From positions 1,357,501 through 1,421,500 of the forward strand of contig JARHVA010001921.1 of assembly GCA_037957365.1 (NCBI GenBank): 64,000 nucleotides of DNA, in the 5' to 3' direction. This document shows positions 1-11,590 of the stretch, piece by piece. Under the pieces are notes generated by a model. It worked only from the letters and a program-made list of their open reading frames with translations. It had not been told where the DNA came from and searched no databases. Positions within the stretch are counted from its first letter, which is position 1; the number at the start of each line of letters is the position of its first letter. Both the position numbers and the translations under genes were made by a program. The stretch is from Torreya grandis. Its lineage: Eukaryota > Streptophyta > Pinopsida > Cupressales > Taxaceae.

Positions 1-2838
1 CAAGCAATTCAATACCTTAAATAGCCCTTACGTAAGTTAAAATACATTTTTGTCATTCATCGAACAAAGTCAGCTTGGGTCGACCCTATTTTTAAAATAT
101 AACCATGTCACAATATTAAGTCAGCCCCAGTTGACCTAGTCCAAGATTCACCTACTTTATTTATTAAATAACAGGTTTGATTGGGCTGACTATGTCAGCT
201 AGAACTTCAAAAGATTTTAGGGTTATATCTAGCTGTATAAACACATCATTTTCACCATTTTCATTAGAGAGAGATAGAGTTAATTATTCATTTTCACTTA
301 TTTACAATTTGCTCTTCCACCATTCTACTTGAGGAGTCATTACTTAGGGTTTACACTTGGAGAGAAGAATCTTGTCTTGTGGAAAAGTCTTGGATGCTTA
401 AAAGAAGTCATATATCATAGAGCTAGCCTATCTTAGTGATCTTTAAAAACCATAACAACCTCTTGAAAAGCACCATTATCTAAGGGAGATATTGAGTCTT
501 GATGGGTTTGTCTTCAAGGCAAGTATTTATAACTCTTACTCCTTTATTTTAGAAGATATAAGTAGTATAAGTAATGGATTTTGAATGTATTTCTCTCTCC
601 ATGCATTAGGATTATATCTATATTGAATTAATTAGAATTATTTTTTGCATGCTTACTTTTATGTTTATTAACCCCATTTTTTACCATATGCTATTATGAG
701 CACTAGGTTAGATTTAATTTAATTTGTATTTACTTTGATAAGAAAACATAGGACCTAGCTAGGGTTATCATATGGTATTGCTTGACTAGAGGCTTTGGAA
801 TCCTCTCTAGTGATATTGTGTGGTAGGGGACCCCGTAGTTAGGTCTAGTAGATCTATATTATTCATGACCTTGATTATCTAAATGTACCAACAAGCAGAA
901 AGGCTAGTGTAATTTATCTTCTCCAAGCTATGATTGATTTGTAGATCATCTTCACTTTCCCTTGTATATAGATAGTACCTAAAATTTACTAAGAATAGCA
1001 ATAAATCAGAGAAGTTAATAAATTATGAAGTGAATGAACATGTTTTTATTTAATTTCAAATAAGTCATATATTACTTAAACCGATGAATATGACTAAGGT
1101 GAAAGTAAGAAAAGTGAATAAAAACCTGAAATAACTAATTATAGTAGGCATGAAAGGACTCAATGGAAAAAATATGATCAATACGTATATTTATCAAGCA
1201 ATTACCTAAATTTTATCTGTTTATGTGAGATAAGATTAGATTCAGAGTTTAAAAAATCAATGGTACATTATGAATTGATACTAATTATTTAATTTTATAG
1301 CTAATGATATGTATGAATGTTATGAACAAACATGGAAGGAATAAATGAGAAAATTTATTCTATTCAATTTCTTGAATAATTGAAAATCTAATTCCCCAAT
1401 CAATTGAGCAACCAATGAATAGAACCAATACTAATTATGTAACCACTCAAATTATAAAACATGATATTATTTTAATAAATAGGAAATGAATGAATTTGAT
1501 AATGATTCTGATTATTTCACTTGACATTGTTTCAAGCTCAGTTTGTTCAAATGAAAGAAACCTCTTCTAAAACCAAGTATAGTAAAAATCCACTCACATT
1601 CGTAATAAACTAATTTATAGATGGATTCGATTTTTACATATTATTTCTTAAGGCCATTAATGTAAGCAATGGTTGCTATTCCATCCTTTCTCTTTTAGAA
1701 AATAAAATAAGAATACATCATATTGTATTTAACATATGTACAATTTGATCAAGATAATATTACATTATTCACCTATTTATTGAATAACTTTAGTCAATCA
1801 CACCCAAAGTGTTATGTTATTGAGTCATTAGTGATACTCTTGGAAATACACCATACATTAACTCCAATTATTGACTTTTTAAAGTGACATGAATGTATTT
1901 TAGTTATATAGCCACATATGTGAAAGCCATTACAATGATTATTGATTAAATTCCCCATGATCCATATGTCCAATTTTTACAATATGGAGAATGAAATATA
2001 TGGGATTCTATCATTTATGTCCAGTGAAATGAAAACAAAGAGATTGATTCAATTGAATAAATAGATCTAGAATAACTGGTAGTAGTGAGATCCTTTTATC
2101 TTACTCCCTCTCAATATTAACCATCATTGTATTGTTATGTTATAAGAAGGCTAGTTATATTGGTTCAATTTACTTATAATACCCTGTGTCATACAAGGGT
2201 ATGTTATCTAGTCTAAGTAAGGGTGGTTCACCATCTATCCAGTCATATCATTTATGTTCCCATTTATGTGTATGCACCTACTAGATATGGAAAAATGATC
2301 CATATCTTATCTATATAGTTGAATAGACATGGGCATGGATAGGCTAGATATATGAATAAGCTATTTATTATTTATGGGAGAGTGCCCCATATCTATATAG
2401 TTGGATATATATTGGTTTGGATAGGATGATGGGTTATTGATCACAACATGATCATGACATACTCAATCCACTCCTATTGTGTATATCGATATAATATGGA
2501 ATTATCCATAACTATATTTATTTGATGGGTGGGTCATTGATTTCATCTTATTGAAGATGTGTGAATGTATGAGGTAGGGGGTAGGCATAGATATATTTCA
2601 TTACATACCATATATTTCTTATCTGTGGGCCTATTAATTAGGTGTAAGTCCCTTATACTCGACTCCCCAACTAGTAGAGTAGTTTTAATTCTAGAAAAAA
2701 GAGATCAGGGAGACTAGGATATATTCCATAGATCCTCCTCCCCCCTCAACCTCTCAAAATAAAAGTGAAAGGTGAATGGGTTGTCAACATGAGGGTCTTA
2801 CTTAATTTCCCTATATCTACCTGGTTGAGGGTCCCCAT
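1..2838. other. AT-rich non-coding stretch, possible LTR remnant at the left edge
   Basis: No coding region is visible on either strand. The first ~560 bases resemble a retroelement leader: a TATA-like ctgtataaac near 233 is followed by a purine-rich run and CT-rich transcribed-looking DNA. I found no partner LTR, primer-binding site or target duplication, so this is only a suspicion. The rest is low-complexity AT-rich DNA with no internal repeat I could define. Confidence 0.4.
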
Positions 2839-2863
2839 ATATATATACACACACACACACACA

Positions 2864-2934
<71 letters not shown>
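2839..2934. repeat. TA/CA/TG compound microsatellite
   Basis: A short TA run leads into (AC)10 at 2,847-2,866, which joins directly to (GT)34 at 2,867-2,934. The AC and GT halves are reverse complements, so the tract can fold into a hairpin. The apparent VCVCVC reading frame across it is an artefact of the repeat. Confidence 0.97.
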
Positions 2935-2939
<5 letters not shown>

Positions 2940-3599
2940 AGGGGCCAAAGATATAGGGGAAGATGAGTCCCTAGAAAGCAAATATTAGATCTATAGGGGT
3001 AAGGGTAGGGCCTATCTAAAGTAGAGTAATATCTCTAGGGGCCCTAAATGTACCATATATATAGACCTCTCCTTCCCTTTGTTGGGGGAGTCTTTCCAAC
3101 TAGATATATAGCCACACTAGCATTTATGATCATAATAAAGCGAGGGCCCATATGAATATGCAGGTCCATGGACCATCACAAGGAAAACTATAACAAAAAT
3201 ATTTATTATCAGGGATTAACTTGGAACCACACGCAATTAAAGCACCTTTTATTAAAATCATTATAATTTTATGCAAACCTAGAGAAATAGCATGATGAAC
3301 TAAAAAATCTCCAAGACCAATTTTTAAGAAGAGTTAATTTTTATTATTGTTAATATCATTCAACCAACCAAGTAACCATATGCTTTTACCAACATTGAAT
3401 GTTGGATCATTTGTTGAAGATAAGACTACAAAAAAATTGGTCACTTTAGAATCCATGTCCATAAGGTCATAAATCTATAGGGGTGATCTCAAAATTGAGC
3501 TTCCCTACTAAAATATCAAAGGTCACTTTATACATGATGGGAAGATACACAAAGTTGGGGGAGAAAAAAGGTGACACAATGAAAAACACAAAACTTTTT
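2935..3599. other. Non-coding spacer
   Basis: No gene, RNA or recognisable transposon domain is visible. The minus-strand frame near 3,467-3,724 has no family resemblance and runs into the palindromic repeat that begins the composite element. Confidence 0.5.
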
Positions 3600-4160
3600 A
3601 TGTAAATGGAGTATGCCCTTTTTTTTAAAAAAACAAAGAAAATGCCATAATGGTTTATCTCAACCCTAAAGGGCATATGGCATTTTAAGAAAAGGGTGTA
3701 TGCCCTTTGCAGTCCAAAGGGCATACGCCCTTTGACCTGTATTTTTTTTGTTTTTTATTTTTGTGTTTTATTATGTTATTTTATTTTTTATAAGGATATA
3801 TTTAGTATAAGTTTGCATTTAATTTTAATATTACATTTTATATTCTTATACTTTAAATTTATTTTACTAAATATAAAAAATAGGACCACTCAGCATCTTT
3901 TAAAACTGATTACAAAGCTATAGGAATTACTATTTAAAAGTTAGTTTTTCAAAATCCATTATAGTCCATACTTAGTTTTTAGAATTTTAGGATCAAAAAA
4001 TAGAATGATAAACAAAGTTTTTAATCATGTTACATATGTAATAGATCTATAGCATTGATAATTACATGCCTACTTTACCTACTTGAGTATTCCCTACCTA
4101 CTTTAGCTACTTAAGCATGCGCTACCTGATCGAATAAGGTCAAGCCATATCTTGATCACA
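3600..4160 (+). repeat. Left outer arm of a large inverted composite repeat
   Basis: This stretch matches the reverse complement of 12,490-13,191 through a long ordered series of shared segments. They are AAAGGG..CCCTTT palindromes, a ggatatatttagta block, an ataagttt..tatactttaaatttattttactaaatata block, a gttagtttttcaaaatcca block, a catgttacatatgtaatagat block and a ttgagtattccct block. Similarity by eye is about 75-80%. Its outer edge contains 18-bp near-palindromes at 3,691-3,708 and 3,716-3,733. It is an arm of a foldback-like or long-TIR element, or of an inverted duplication. No transposase is visible to decide between them. Confidence 0.75.
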
Positions 4161-5924
4161 ATGAGTATGCCCTACTTAAATACACAAGCCATATCTTGAT
4201 CTTTACTATTACTTACTGGTATCAAAGTAAGTGTTCCACTGACTCAACTTGGTCTACTTCAAGGTCTTCTAGAAACTTACTTGCAATTAGGTCTCTTTTT
4301 AATCATAAACTATCTCTTGGTATATCACAAGAGGTATTTTGAGTATTGGTCTTAAAATACTAATGACATTATTCTTTAGTATAATCTATTAACTTCTTAT
4401 CCTCTATATTCAGATCAAAAGACACTTTCAATGACTTAAAATAAGGTACTCAGTCCCAAGACTGTAATCTACCTTCAAGTAAGACCCTTATTTGAATCCT
4501 AAAGCACTCAATTATAAATCCTCATTTTGTTAAACAATACTATGAGGTTTTCACCAATTATTTGACTTAAGCTTCTTAGTGCATGAATAAATTCAGCTCA
4601 AAACTTATATGACAGGAACTCTACCTTTTACAGGTCTATTAGGCCAAATTTTGCCTCTTAAGGACTTGATACAAAGACGTCTACAACTACCTTATTTCAT
4701 GGACTAGTTCACTTTATAAACTTAATGAAAATCTCAAGATAATATATAAGACTCATAGGTGTATTTACACAAGTTCAAAATACCAATTATATCACCAAAG
4801 TGCCCAAAATGTTGGCTTGGTTCTAAAAACTATTACAATACTATGTATAGACATGTTTGGTCTTGAAAAGTTATTTTTAATTTATTCTTATCAAAGGATT
4901 CTTATAAATATTTCTTAATATGTTTGGAGACTATCTCTAAGGATGAGAAACCAAATTCCTTTATTGGTCTCTTAAGAATTGGGCTTCAATGGTGACACTA
5001 CTCTTTAGGTCTAGATGGCCTAATTTGCCTACTTAGAAGGATATTGACTTGGATTAACTACTAAATGCTCTAAATAAAATTAACTAAGTACTCTATAGTG
5101 TTTTTAAAAAAAAATTAGACCTTCATAAGAGGTTTAGACTTAATCAACAAAGTAAAACACTTGAAGTTTCTCTTGACTAAGCTTTACTATGACTATCTAC
5201 AGGTAGATCAAAATATAGTCCTTTGTATTTATAAGCACAAGGTGAGTTTGAGAATGATACCTATTTTAATACCTTATAAACCTTATATATCAACTTACCT
5301 ATGAGTTTAAGGAGATTCCACCAGTTCAGATGCAAGTTATGGTTCTTTTTATATCAAAAACATTGTTCTAGGGTTTTACTATGTACACAAAGCGCGATGG
5401 CTTCAAATTGATTGTTCATACAACTTAAAGACTATTTTAAATAACTAACACTTGGAATATAATTTTGAATACCTCCCTCAACTTATCCAATATTCTAAAT
5501 AAACTCATGCAATTTTTTCTACATGATACAAGAGACTGTAAGTGACTATAGCTACATATAAAATAGGGTTTAGAAGGTTTCAATGACATGAACCTTGGAT
5601 CAAGTATAAATTTTATTCAAATAAAGTTGGATTTCATTCACACATGTAATAAATTTATGAATACAAAACATTAAGTAACAACACACCTTTTATTCACAAG
5701 AAAATGATTCTTTTGACTACATAAACCCATGTTTTGTCTTGGTAAACTATCAACTCTGCTTGTAGTCATGAAGTTATTCACTTTTTAAGCTTGTTCTAAC
5801 CTTAAATTCTTTTTTTTTGGGTTTGAAGTTGATCAAGTTCTTGCATATGTATTATACTTGTAGTTTGTTATCTTTGACTTGGAATCTTCTTAACAACCTT
5901 GTTCTCAACTTTGAAAATGAACTT
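4161..5924. other. Spacer between outer and inner left arm
   Basis: About 1.76 kb of AT-rich DNA that has no counterpart between the corresponding blocks of the right arm, where the two blocks are nearly adjacent (12,475 to 12,490). It may be an insertion into the left arm, but no terminal repeats or target duplication were found. The phrase aagccatatcttgat recurs near its left end (4,142 and 4,186) and elsewhere in the window (8,853; 14,163). No coding region is seen. Confidence 0.45.
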
Positions 5925-6160
5925 TAATTAATAGGTCTACCAATATGCATAAATGAATAGCATGTAGTATGTAACATATAACATATATATAGTAATGATA
6001 CAATCATTCATGCATTACATCTACCACATACATATTACTATATGTAGGTATGCAGTCACTCATACATGACATCTTCCTATGGTCATGATACAAACACTCA
6101 TACTGGACACAAATGTAAGTAATCACCCTAGTGCACTCCATATCCACCTACATAATTAAC
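5925..6160 (+). repeat. Inner arm block, copy 1
   Basis: It begins with ataggtctaccaatatgcataaatga and runs through repeated cactcatac-type phrases to aatcaccctagtgcactcca, then enters the telomere-like array. A direct-orientation copy is at 8,960-9,210 and an inverted copy at 12,245-12,480. The block therefore marks entry into the tandem arrays at three places. Confidence 0.75.
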
Positions 6161-7511
6161 CCCAACCTCTAAAAACTAAACCTTGAACCCTAAACATTGA
6201 AACCTAAACCCTAAACCCTAAGCCATAAACCTTAAACTATGAACAATAAATAATATATGTAAACCCTAAACCCTAAGACCTAAACCTTGAACACTTAACC
6301 CTAAACCCAAAATAATAATCCCTAAACCCTAAAATGTAGAACTAAATAAATAACCTTAAAACATTAAACCTTAGATGTTATACTCTAGACCCTAAACCCT
6401 AAAACCTAAATTGTAAACCATTAACCCTAAAACCCCAAACCATAAACCTAAAATACTAAATCCCAAACACTAAACCATTAACCCTTAACCTTATACCCTT
6501 AATTTTAAACATGAAACCCTTAAAAAAATCAAAATCATGAACCTTAAACCCTAAACATCATACCCCAAACCCTAAACCCAAAACCTTGACTCCTAAACTC
6601 TTAACCTTAAACTCAATCCTAAAAACCTATGCACTAAACCCTAAAACTTGAAAGTTAAACCCTAAACCACAAAAACATAACCATAAAACCTAAAACTCAA
6701 AACCATAAACCCTAAATCCTAAAACCATAAACCCTAAACCTTAATACCTAAATGTCAAAACCCAAAGAACCAACCCCAAACACTAAAATATAAAGCTTAA
6801 ACCCTTCACCCCAAACCCTAAAAAATAAACCCTAAACCATGAGCACTAAACCTAAACAATAAACCCTAAACCCTAAATCTTAAACCTTAAAATCTAAATC
6901 CCAAATACTAAAATTTAAGCCCTAATCCATCAAATCATAAACCTTAAACACTAAAACTTGACACCAAACCCAAAACCCTAAATCACAAGATATAAACCCT
7001 AAATCTTGAATAATAAACTCTAAATAAAAAACATGTGCCCTACACCCTAAACCCTAAACCTGTAACCTTAAACCCAAAACCCCAAAAATTAATCCCTAAA
7101 CCCTTAACCTCTAACCCTAAATGCCAAAACATAAGCCCTAAACTCTAAATCCTAAATTCCAAACCTAAATCCTTACACTTAATCCCTAAACTCTTAAACC
7201 CAAGCCTAAAACCATAAACCATAAGTCATAAACCCTAAAAATTAACTCCTAAACTAAGAAATTTGAAACCCAAACCCAAAACCCAAAACCTTAAACACTA
7301 AACCTAAATCCCTAAACCCTAAACCCTTAACCCTTGACCCTAAACCTAAAACCACAAACCCTAAACCATAAACACTATACCCCAAATCTTAAACCTTAAG
7401 CCCTAATTCCCAAACAATAAATACTAAACACTAAGTTCCAAACCCCAAACCCTCAACCATAATCTATGAGACCAAAACCTTGAACCTTACACCCTAAACC
7501 CTTAATCTTAA
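6161..7511 (+). repeat. Degenerate telomere-like (CCCTAAA) array, part 1
   Basis: More than 1.3 kb of C-rich strand repeats close to CCCTAAA, the plant telomere unit. Many are altered to forms such as ccataaa, ccttaaa, cactaaa and cccaaaac. Perfect runs are at most a few units long. This is an interstitial array, not a chromosome end, because it is bounded by the inner arm block on the left and continues after a solo LTR on the right. Confidence 0.93.
7406..7511 (+). repeat. 106-bp direct repeat, left copy, abutting a solo LTR
   Basis: This 106-bp piece of the telomere-like array is identical base for base to 8,423-8,528. The two copies touch the two ends of the solo LTR at 7,512-8,422 with no extra base. 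Neighbouring array units are highly divergent from each other, so the identity is not explained by the array's ordinary repetitiveness. Confidence 0.95.
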
Positions 7512-8422
7512 TGCTCCTCAATTAGAGCACATATATGATTATCTCTGTATTAGCAACTAAACACGAAATTTAACCAGAATGAATAAGTAACTAGAAATAT
7601 GAAACAACACAAGATATGAGAGACAATACACAATTGTATTAATAATCACTCAAAAGAAAATACAATAAAGAAGATGCCACTTCTTCTTCCACCTCAAAGG
7701 CTTGCCACACCTCAAGGACTTCTTCCCTCTCTCTCTTATGGTCCCAACAATCAACTCCAATACAGAGTTGGTGTTCACCTCCACCAGTCAGTAACAATGC
7801 TATCAGTACACCAAGCAAACAACTGTACTCCAAGTAGATCTCCCTACTCTTTGTTACCACCTGCAAATCACCAGACCTTACTCACCATTATAGATCTCCA
7901 AACGTGGTCCTGCACACCTGCTGACCAAGATCATACATACATGAAGAACCCTTCTGATTCTCCAAACCAGCACCCACACTAGGAGGAACACACCATTGCT
8001 CTCTTCTCTCTGAAGGAGCTTATTTTGCTCTCTTACTCTCTGGCACAAGTTTACAATACAGCCCACGAGTCTATTATATAGATCTCATGCTTACAATAAT
8101 TAGACTATCTTAATTACAATAATTAGACTCGCAACTCTTAGACTAATGTAAGTCTTTAACATGCAAACTGACAGTCCAAAAATAGACTCTCTAAAATCTG
8201 CATGCAAACTGCATGCTCACACAGGTTGCTGACGTCAGCTCCTTTTTGACCGATGTCGGCCGACACATAACCGATGTCGGTTGCTGCTACACTACTATAT
8301 GACCGACATTGAAACCAACGTCAGTTGCCCTACAACTGTTCTACAACTCTTTGCAACCTCTGCAACCTCCGTAACTCCTCCTATTTGCATCCTAGTGAAG
8401 TTTTTAGCTCCACAACCTAACA
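7512..8422 (-). mobile_element. Solo LTR of a Copia-2-like retrotransposon
   Basis: Read on the minus strand it begins TGTTAGGTTGTGGAGCTAAA and ends GAGGAGCA. It parallels the LTRs of Copia-2 (33,665-34,398 and 37,834-38,592) in order: the start, a cluster of ACCGACGTCGGT-type palindromes (8,226-8,330), a tttgcatg..agtct block, the ggagttgattgt..gagagagag block, and the cttttgagtg..taatacaa and ttctagttacttatt blocks near the end. At 911 bp it is longer than those LTRs. There are TG..CA termini but no internal domain, primer-binding site or second LTR, so it is a solo LTR. The small frames inside it are not genes. The flanks are the 106-bp repeats rather than a 5-bp target duplication. Confidence 0.9.
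8226..8330 (-). repeat. ACCGACGTCGGT palindrome cluster in solo LTR
   Basis: About five copies or relics of the palindrome, including two exact accgatgtcgg forms at 8,250-8,280. They occupy the same relative place in the LTR as the clusters in Copia-1 and Copia-2. Confidence 0.85.
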
Positions 8423-8528
8423 ATTCCCAAACAATAAATACTAAACACTAAGTTCCAAACCCCAAACCCTCAACCATAATCTATGAGACCAAAACCTTGA
8501 ACCTTACACCCTAAACCCTTAATCTTAA
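8423..8528 (+). repeat. 106-bp direct repeat, right copy
   Basis: Identical to 7,406-7,511 and starting on the base after the LTR's terminal CA. See the left copy. Confidence 0.95.
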
Positions 8529-8820
8529 GTGTGAACTAGAAACCCAAAACCCTAACCCCAAACACCAAAGCCAAAACCCTAAAATATATAACCTTGACCT
8601 TGAGCCACAAACCATAAATCCCAAACCTTTAAGCATTAAATCTAAATTTTAAGCTCTAAATTCTAATCCCTAAGCCATAACACTAAAACTTGAACCCTAC
8701 ATGATAATCTCTATACCCTAAACCCTAAACTATGAATCTTGAACCATCAACCATAACCCTTAAATCCTAAATTTATAAATCTTAAACATCTAACCATAAA
8801 CTATAATCTTGAGTTACCAC
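8529..8820 (+). repeat. Degenerate telomere-like array, part 2
   Basis: A continuation of the CCCTAAA-like array beyond the solo LTR, more decayed than part 1, ending near ataatcttgagttacc. It forms one array with 6,161-7,511 once the LTR and one 106-bp copy are removed. Confidence 0.9.
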
Positions 8821-9205
8821 CTATATATATAAATGAGAGGGGGCATTGTCTAAGCCATATCTTGAAAGGATAGGGGGCATTCTCACTTATATAGAGAAAG
8901 GAGTGACTAGGGGCATTCATGTAAAAGGCTTTATGGTGGATTTAGGATGAATTCCTTAATATTTTGTGAATTTTTTGATCAATGGGTTTACCAATATACA
9001 TAAATGACTAGCCTATAGCATGCAACCTATAGCATACATATATTAATGATACAATCATTCATACATTACATCTACCCCATACCTAGTTCTACATGTAGGT
9101 ATGTTGTCACTCATATATTACATATTCTTGTAGTCATGATACAATCACTCATATGAACACAAATTTAGATAATCACCATAGTACACTCCATTTCCACCTA
9201 AACCA
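8821..9205 (+). repeat. Inner arm block, copy 2
   Basis: It contains ggggcatt motifs, aagccatatcttga, tttttgatcaatgggtttacc and the cactcatat series, ending in aatcaccatagtacactcca. It matches 5,925-6,160 in the same orientation and 12,245-12,480 inverted, and extends further left than copy 1. It leads directly into a second telomere-like array, so block plus array behave as one repeated module. Confidence 0.75.
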
Positions 9206-9905
9206 TTAACTCTAAACCCCAAACCCAAAACCCTAAACATTAAACCTTAAACCCTGAACATTGAACCCTAAACCCTAACCATGAACACTAAATCATATAC
9301 CTAAACCCTAAATGCCATAAACCTTTAATTCTTAACCCTAATACATTATCCCTAAACACAAAATAATAATACCTAATCCCCAAACCCTAGACCCTAAAAA
9401 CATAAAACTTTAAAACCTTAAACCCTAGACTTTATACCCTAGACCCTAAAAACTAAAACCTAAACTTTAAGCCCTTAACCCTAAAACCCAAACCATAAGC
9501 CTAAAATCATAAACACTAAACCATAAAACCTTGACCCCATACCCTCAATATTTAACACTAAACCCTAAACACAAAATTAAAAATCATGAACCTTAAACCC
9601 TAAACACTGAACCCCAAAACCAAAACCCCAAACCTTAACCCCTAAATTATTAACCCTAAACCCTAATCTTGAAACCCTAAGCATTAAACCCTAAACATTA
9701 AAATTTGAATCCTAAACCACAAACCCATAACCATAAACCTTCAAACCCAAAACTATAGACCTTAAATCCTAAAACCATAAACCCTAAACCTTAAAACCTA
9801 AATGCCAAAACGTAAACAATCAATCCCAAACACTAAACTATAAACTTTGAACCCTAAACCCTTGACCTAAAAACCTAAATGACAAATACTAAACCTAAAT
9901 GACAA
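9206..9905 (+). repeat. Degenerate telomere-like array, part 3
   Basis: About 700 bp of CCCTAAA-like units in the same orientation as parts 1 and 2, with extensive substitution. It ends in a short duplication of ctaaatgacaaacactaaac near 9,880-9,910. Confidence 0.92.
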
Positions 9906-10790
9906 ACACTAAACATACACTATGGAGACCATGCCACAGAGGAATGATGCAAGCATTGGTAGTCCTGCTCAACCCCCTCTCCACTTTCCCATCATAATTC
10001 CCACACAAGTGCAAAGATTTCAATGCAAGTAGGAAAACATGCCATAGAAAATTTAGTGGAATAAATGCTAATAATTTATACTCATGAACCACATCATTCT
10101 TTTAGAATAACTCACAAACATGAGAAGATATAAAATACCCTGACCCTTTTGGTCAATGTTTATAACCCAAATAGAAAATAAATAACTATGTCCAGAAGAT
10201 GGATTTCACCTACTCCTCATCAAAATATGAATACCAATGAGAAACTAATGCAAGCACTAAAATCATCAACATATTTATAGGAAAGGTGACAAGGGGGGTA
10301 AGATCCAATAATTTCAAAGCTCAAGTCTATGAAACCAATAGGAAATGCCAAAACACAAGTCATCAAGTCTATTACTAGGTGGGTGAGTTGGGAATAGGGT
10401 ATCAGTAGCCCTTACAGTGGCTTGAAGCTAAAGCTCATACTGACTTGAAAGACCCAAACATCAACTTTCCACTCTTTGTAGAGTAATAAAAGATCTACGC
10501 TAGAACAAACCGTGATATGCAAATCCAAGGCAAAAATAAAGTTCAAGCCAACATTTAATTTTGCATTAAAGAGGAAACATAGTTTTCTTTATACATTTAC
10601 TATTTATTTTTGAACTCAAGTATACGTAGCATTCCAACATTTATTTCATATCAAGGGGGAATTACAAAATTTCCTTTATTGTAACTTAGTTTCCCACATA
10701 GGAATTCAAAGAACATCCTCCCCCCATAGTAGTTATAAGTTAAAATTGATGCCATGATTATCATAAGGATCCCATGATAATCATGCTCAT
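9906..10790. other. Non-coding interior of the composite repeat
   Basis: No gene or transposon domain is recognised. The minus-strand frame at 9,895-10,092 resembles no protein family I know. Confidence 0.45.
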
Positions 10791-11105
10791 TTTTAAAAAT
10801 GCATCATGATCAATGAAACTCATGCTCATAATGAAACTCAGGCTTCCAATGCAACTTGGGCTCTTCATGCAACTCGAGCTAGAAATGCAACTTGGGCACA
10901 TAATGCAACTCAAGCTCTCAATGTAACTCAAGTTGGCAATGCAACTCAATCTCCCAATGAAACTTGGGATCCCAATGTAACTCAGGCTCAAAATGCAACT
11001 TGGGATGACAATGCAACTTAGGATCACAATGCAACTTGGGCTCACAATGCAATGCAAGATCATAATGCAACTCAGGCACGAAATGCAACTCAAGCTCACA
11101 ATGTA
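10791..11105. repeat. 18-bp minisatellite
   Basis: About 17 copies of a unit close to AATGCAACTCAGGCTCAC. Because 18 is a multiple of three, open frames persist on both strands: six-residue NATQAH-type repeats on plus, and cysteine-rich or histidine-rich repeats on minus. These are by-products of the period. The array ends abruptly at atgtagccc near 11,105. Confidence 0.95.
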
Positions 11106-11590
11106 GCCCTTTTTCACTTATCAATATTGTATCAATTTAACATTGATGATGAATATAGTTTACATCATATTAACTCATTTTATAAGCCATGAACACATCC
11201 CCACATCCAAAGAGCACACCAACATCATTTTTTTACACCAAGGAGGAAACATAGTTTCATTTTTTATAACTCATTTTCCAAATTAGAGTATATGAAGTAA
11301 GCACAAAGAGGCAATGTTTTATTTGTTGTCATCCCTCATCATTTAAAATGAATTTCCACCATGTAATTGCAAAGAGGATATTATCTTATTTCCACCATAT
11401 AAATCATTCAACAATCTCCCTAGATTAATCCATCATGGACCTACCTGATCTACCAGACATGAATGAGAATAATCACCTTAGTACACTCCAATAAGAACAA
11501 AAGGAATCAAAACACCATTCAAGATTCATCTAGAAAATATATTCTTCAGTCTGAAATAAATTTCTACTAACTACTAGATTGGAACACACT
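11106..11590. other. Spacer between two minisatellites
   Basis: AT-rich DNA without coding signal. It includes aatcaccttagtacactcca near 11,471-11,490, a short relic of the inner arm block in direct orientation. Confidence 0.5.

Noticed and set aside
2765..2956. 63-residue frame with VCVCVC tract
   Set aside because: Created by the (GT)n microsatellite; no domain and no conserved start.
7674..8066. Overlapping frames on both strands around 7.6-8.1 kb
   Set aside because: They lie entirely within the minus-strand solo LTR and overlap each other; LTRs of this family are non-coding.
6161..9905. A true chromosome end
   Set aside because: The arrays are degenerate, interrupted by non-telomeric blocks and followed by more than 50 kb of other DNA.
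10761..11124. Repetitive Cys-rich and His-rich proteins on the minus strand and NAT-rich protein on plus
   Set aside because: All three are translations of the same 18-bp minisatellite, which stays open because the period is a multiple of three.
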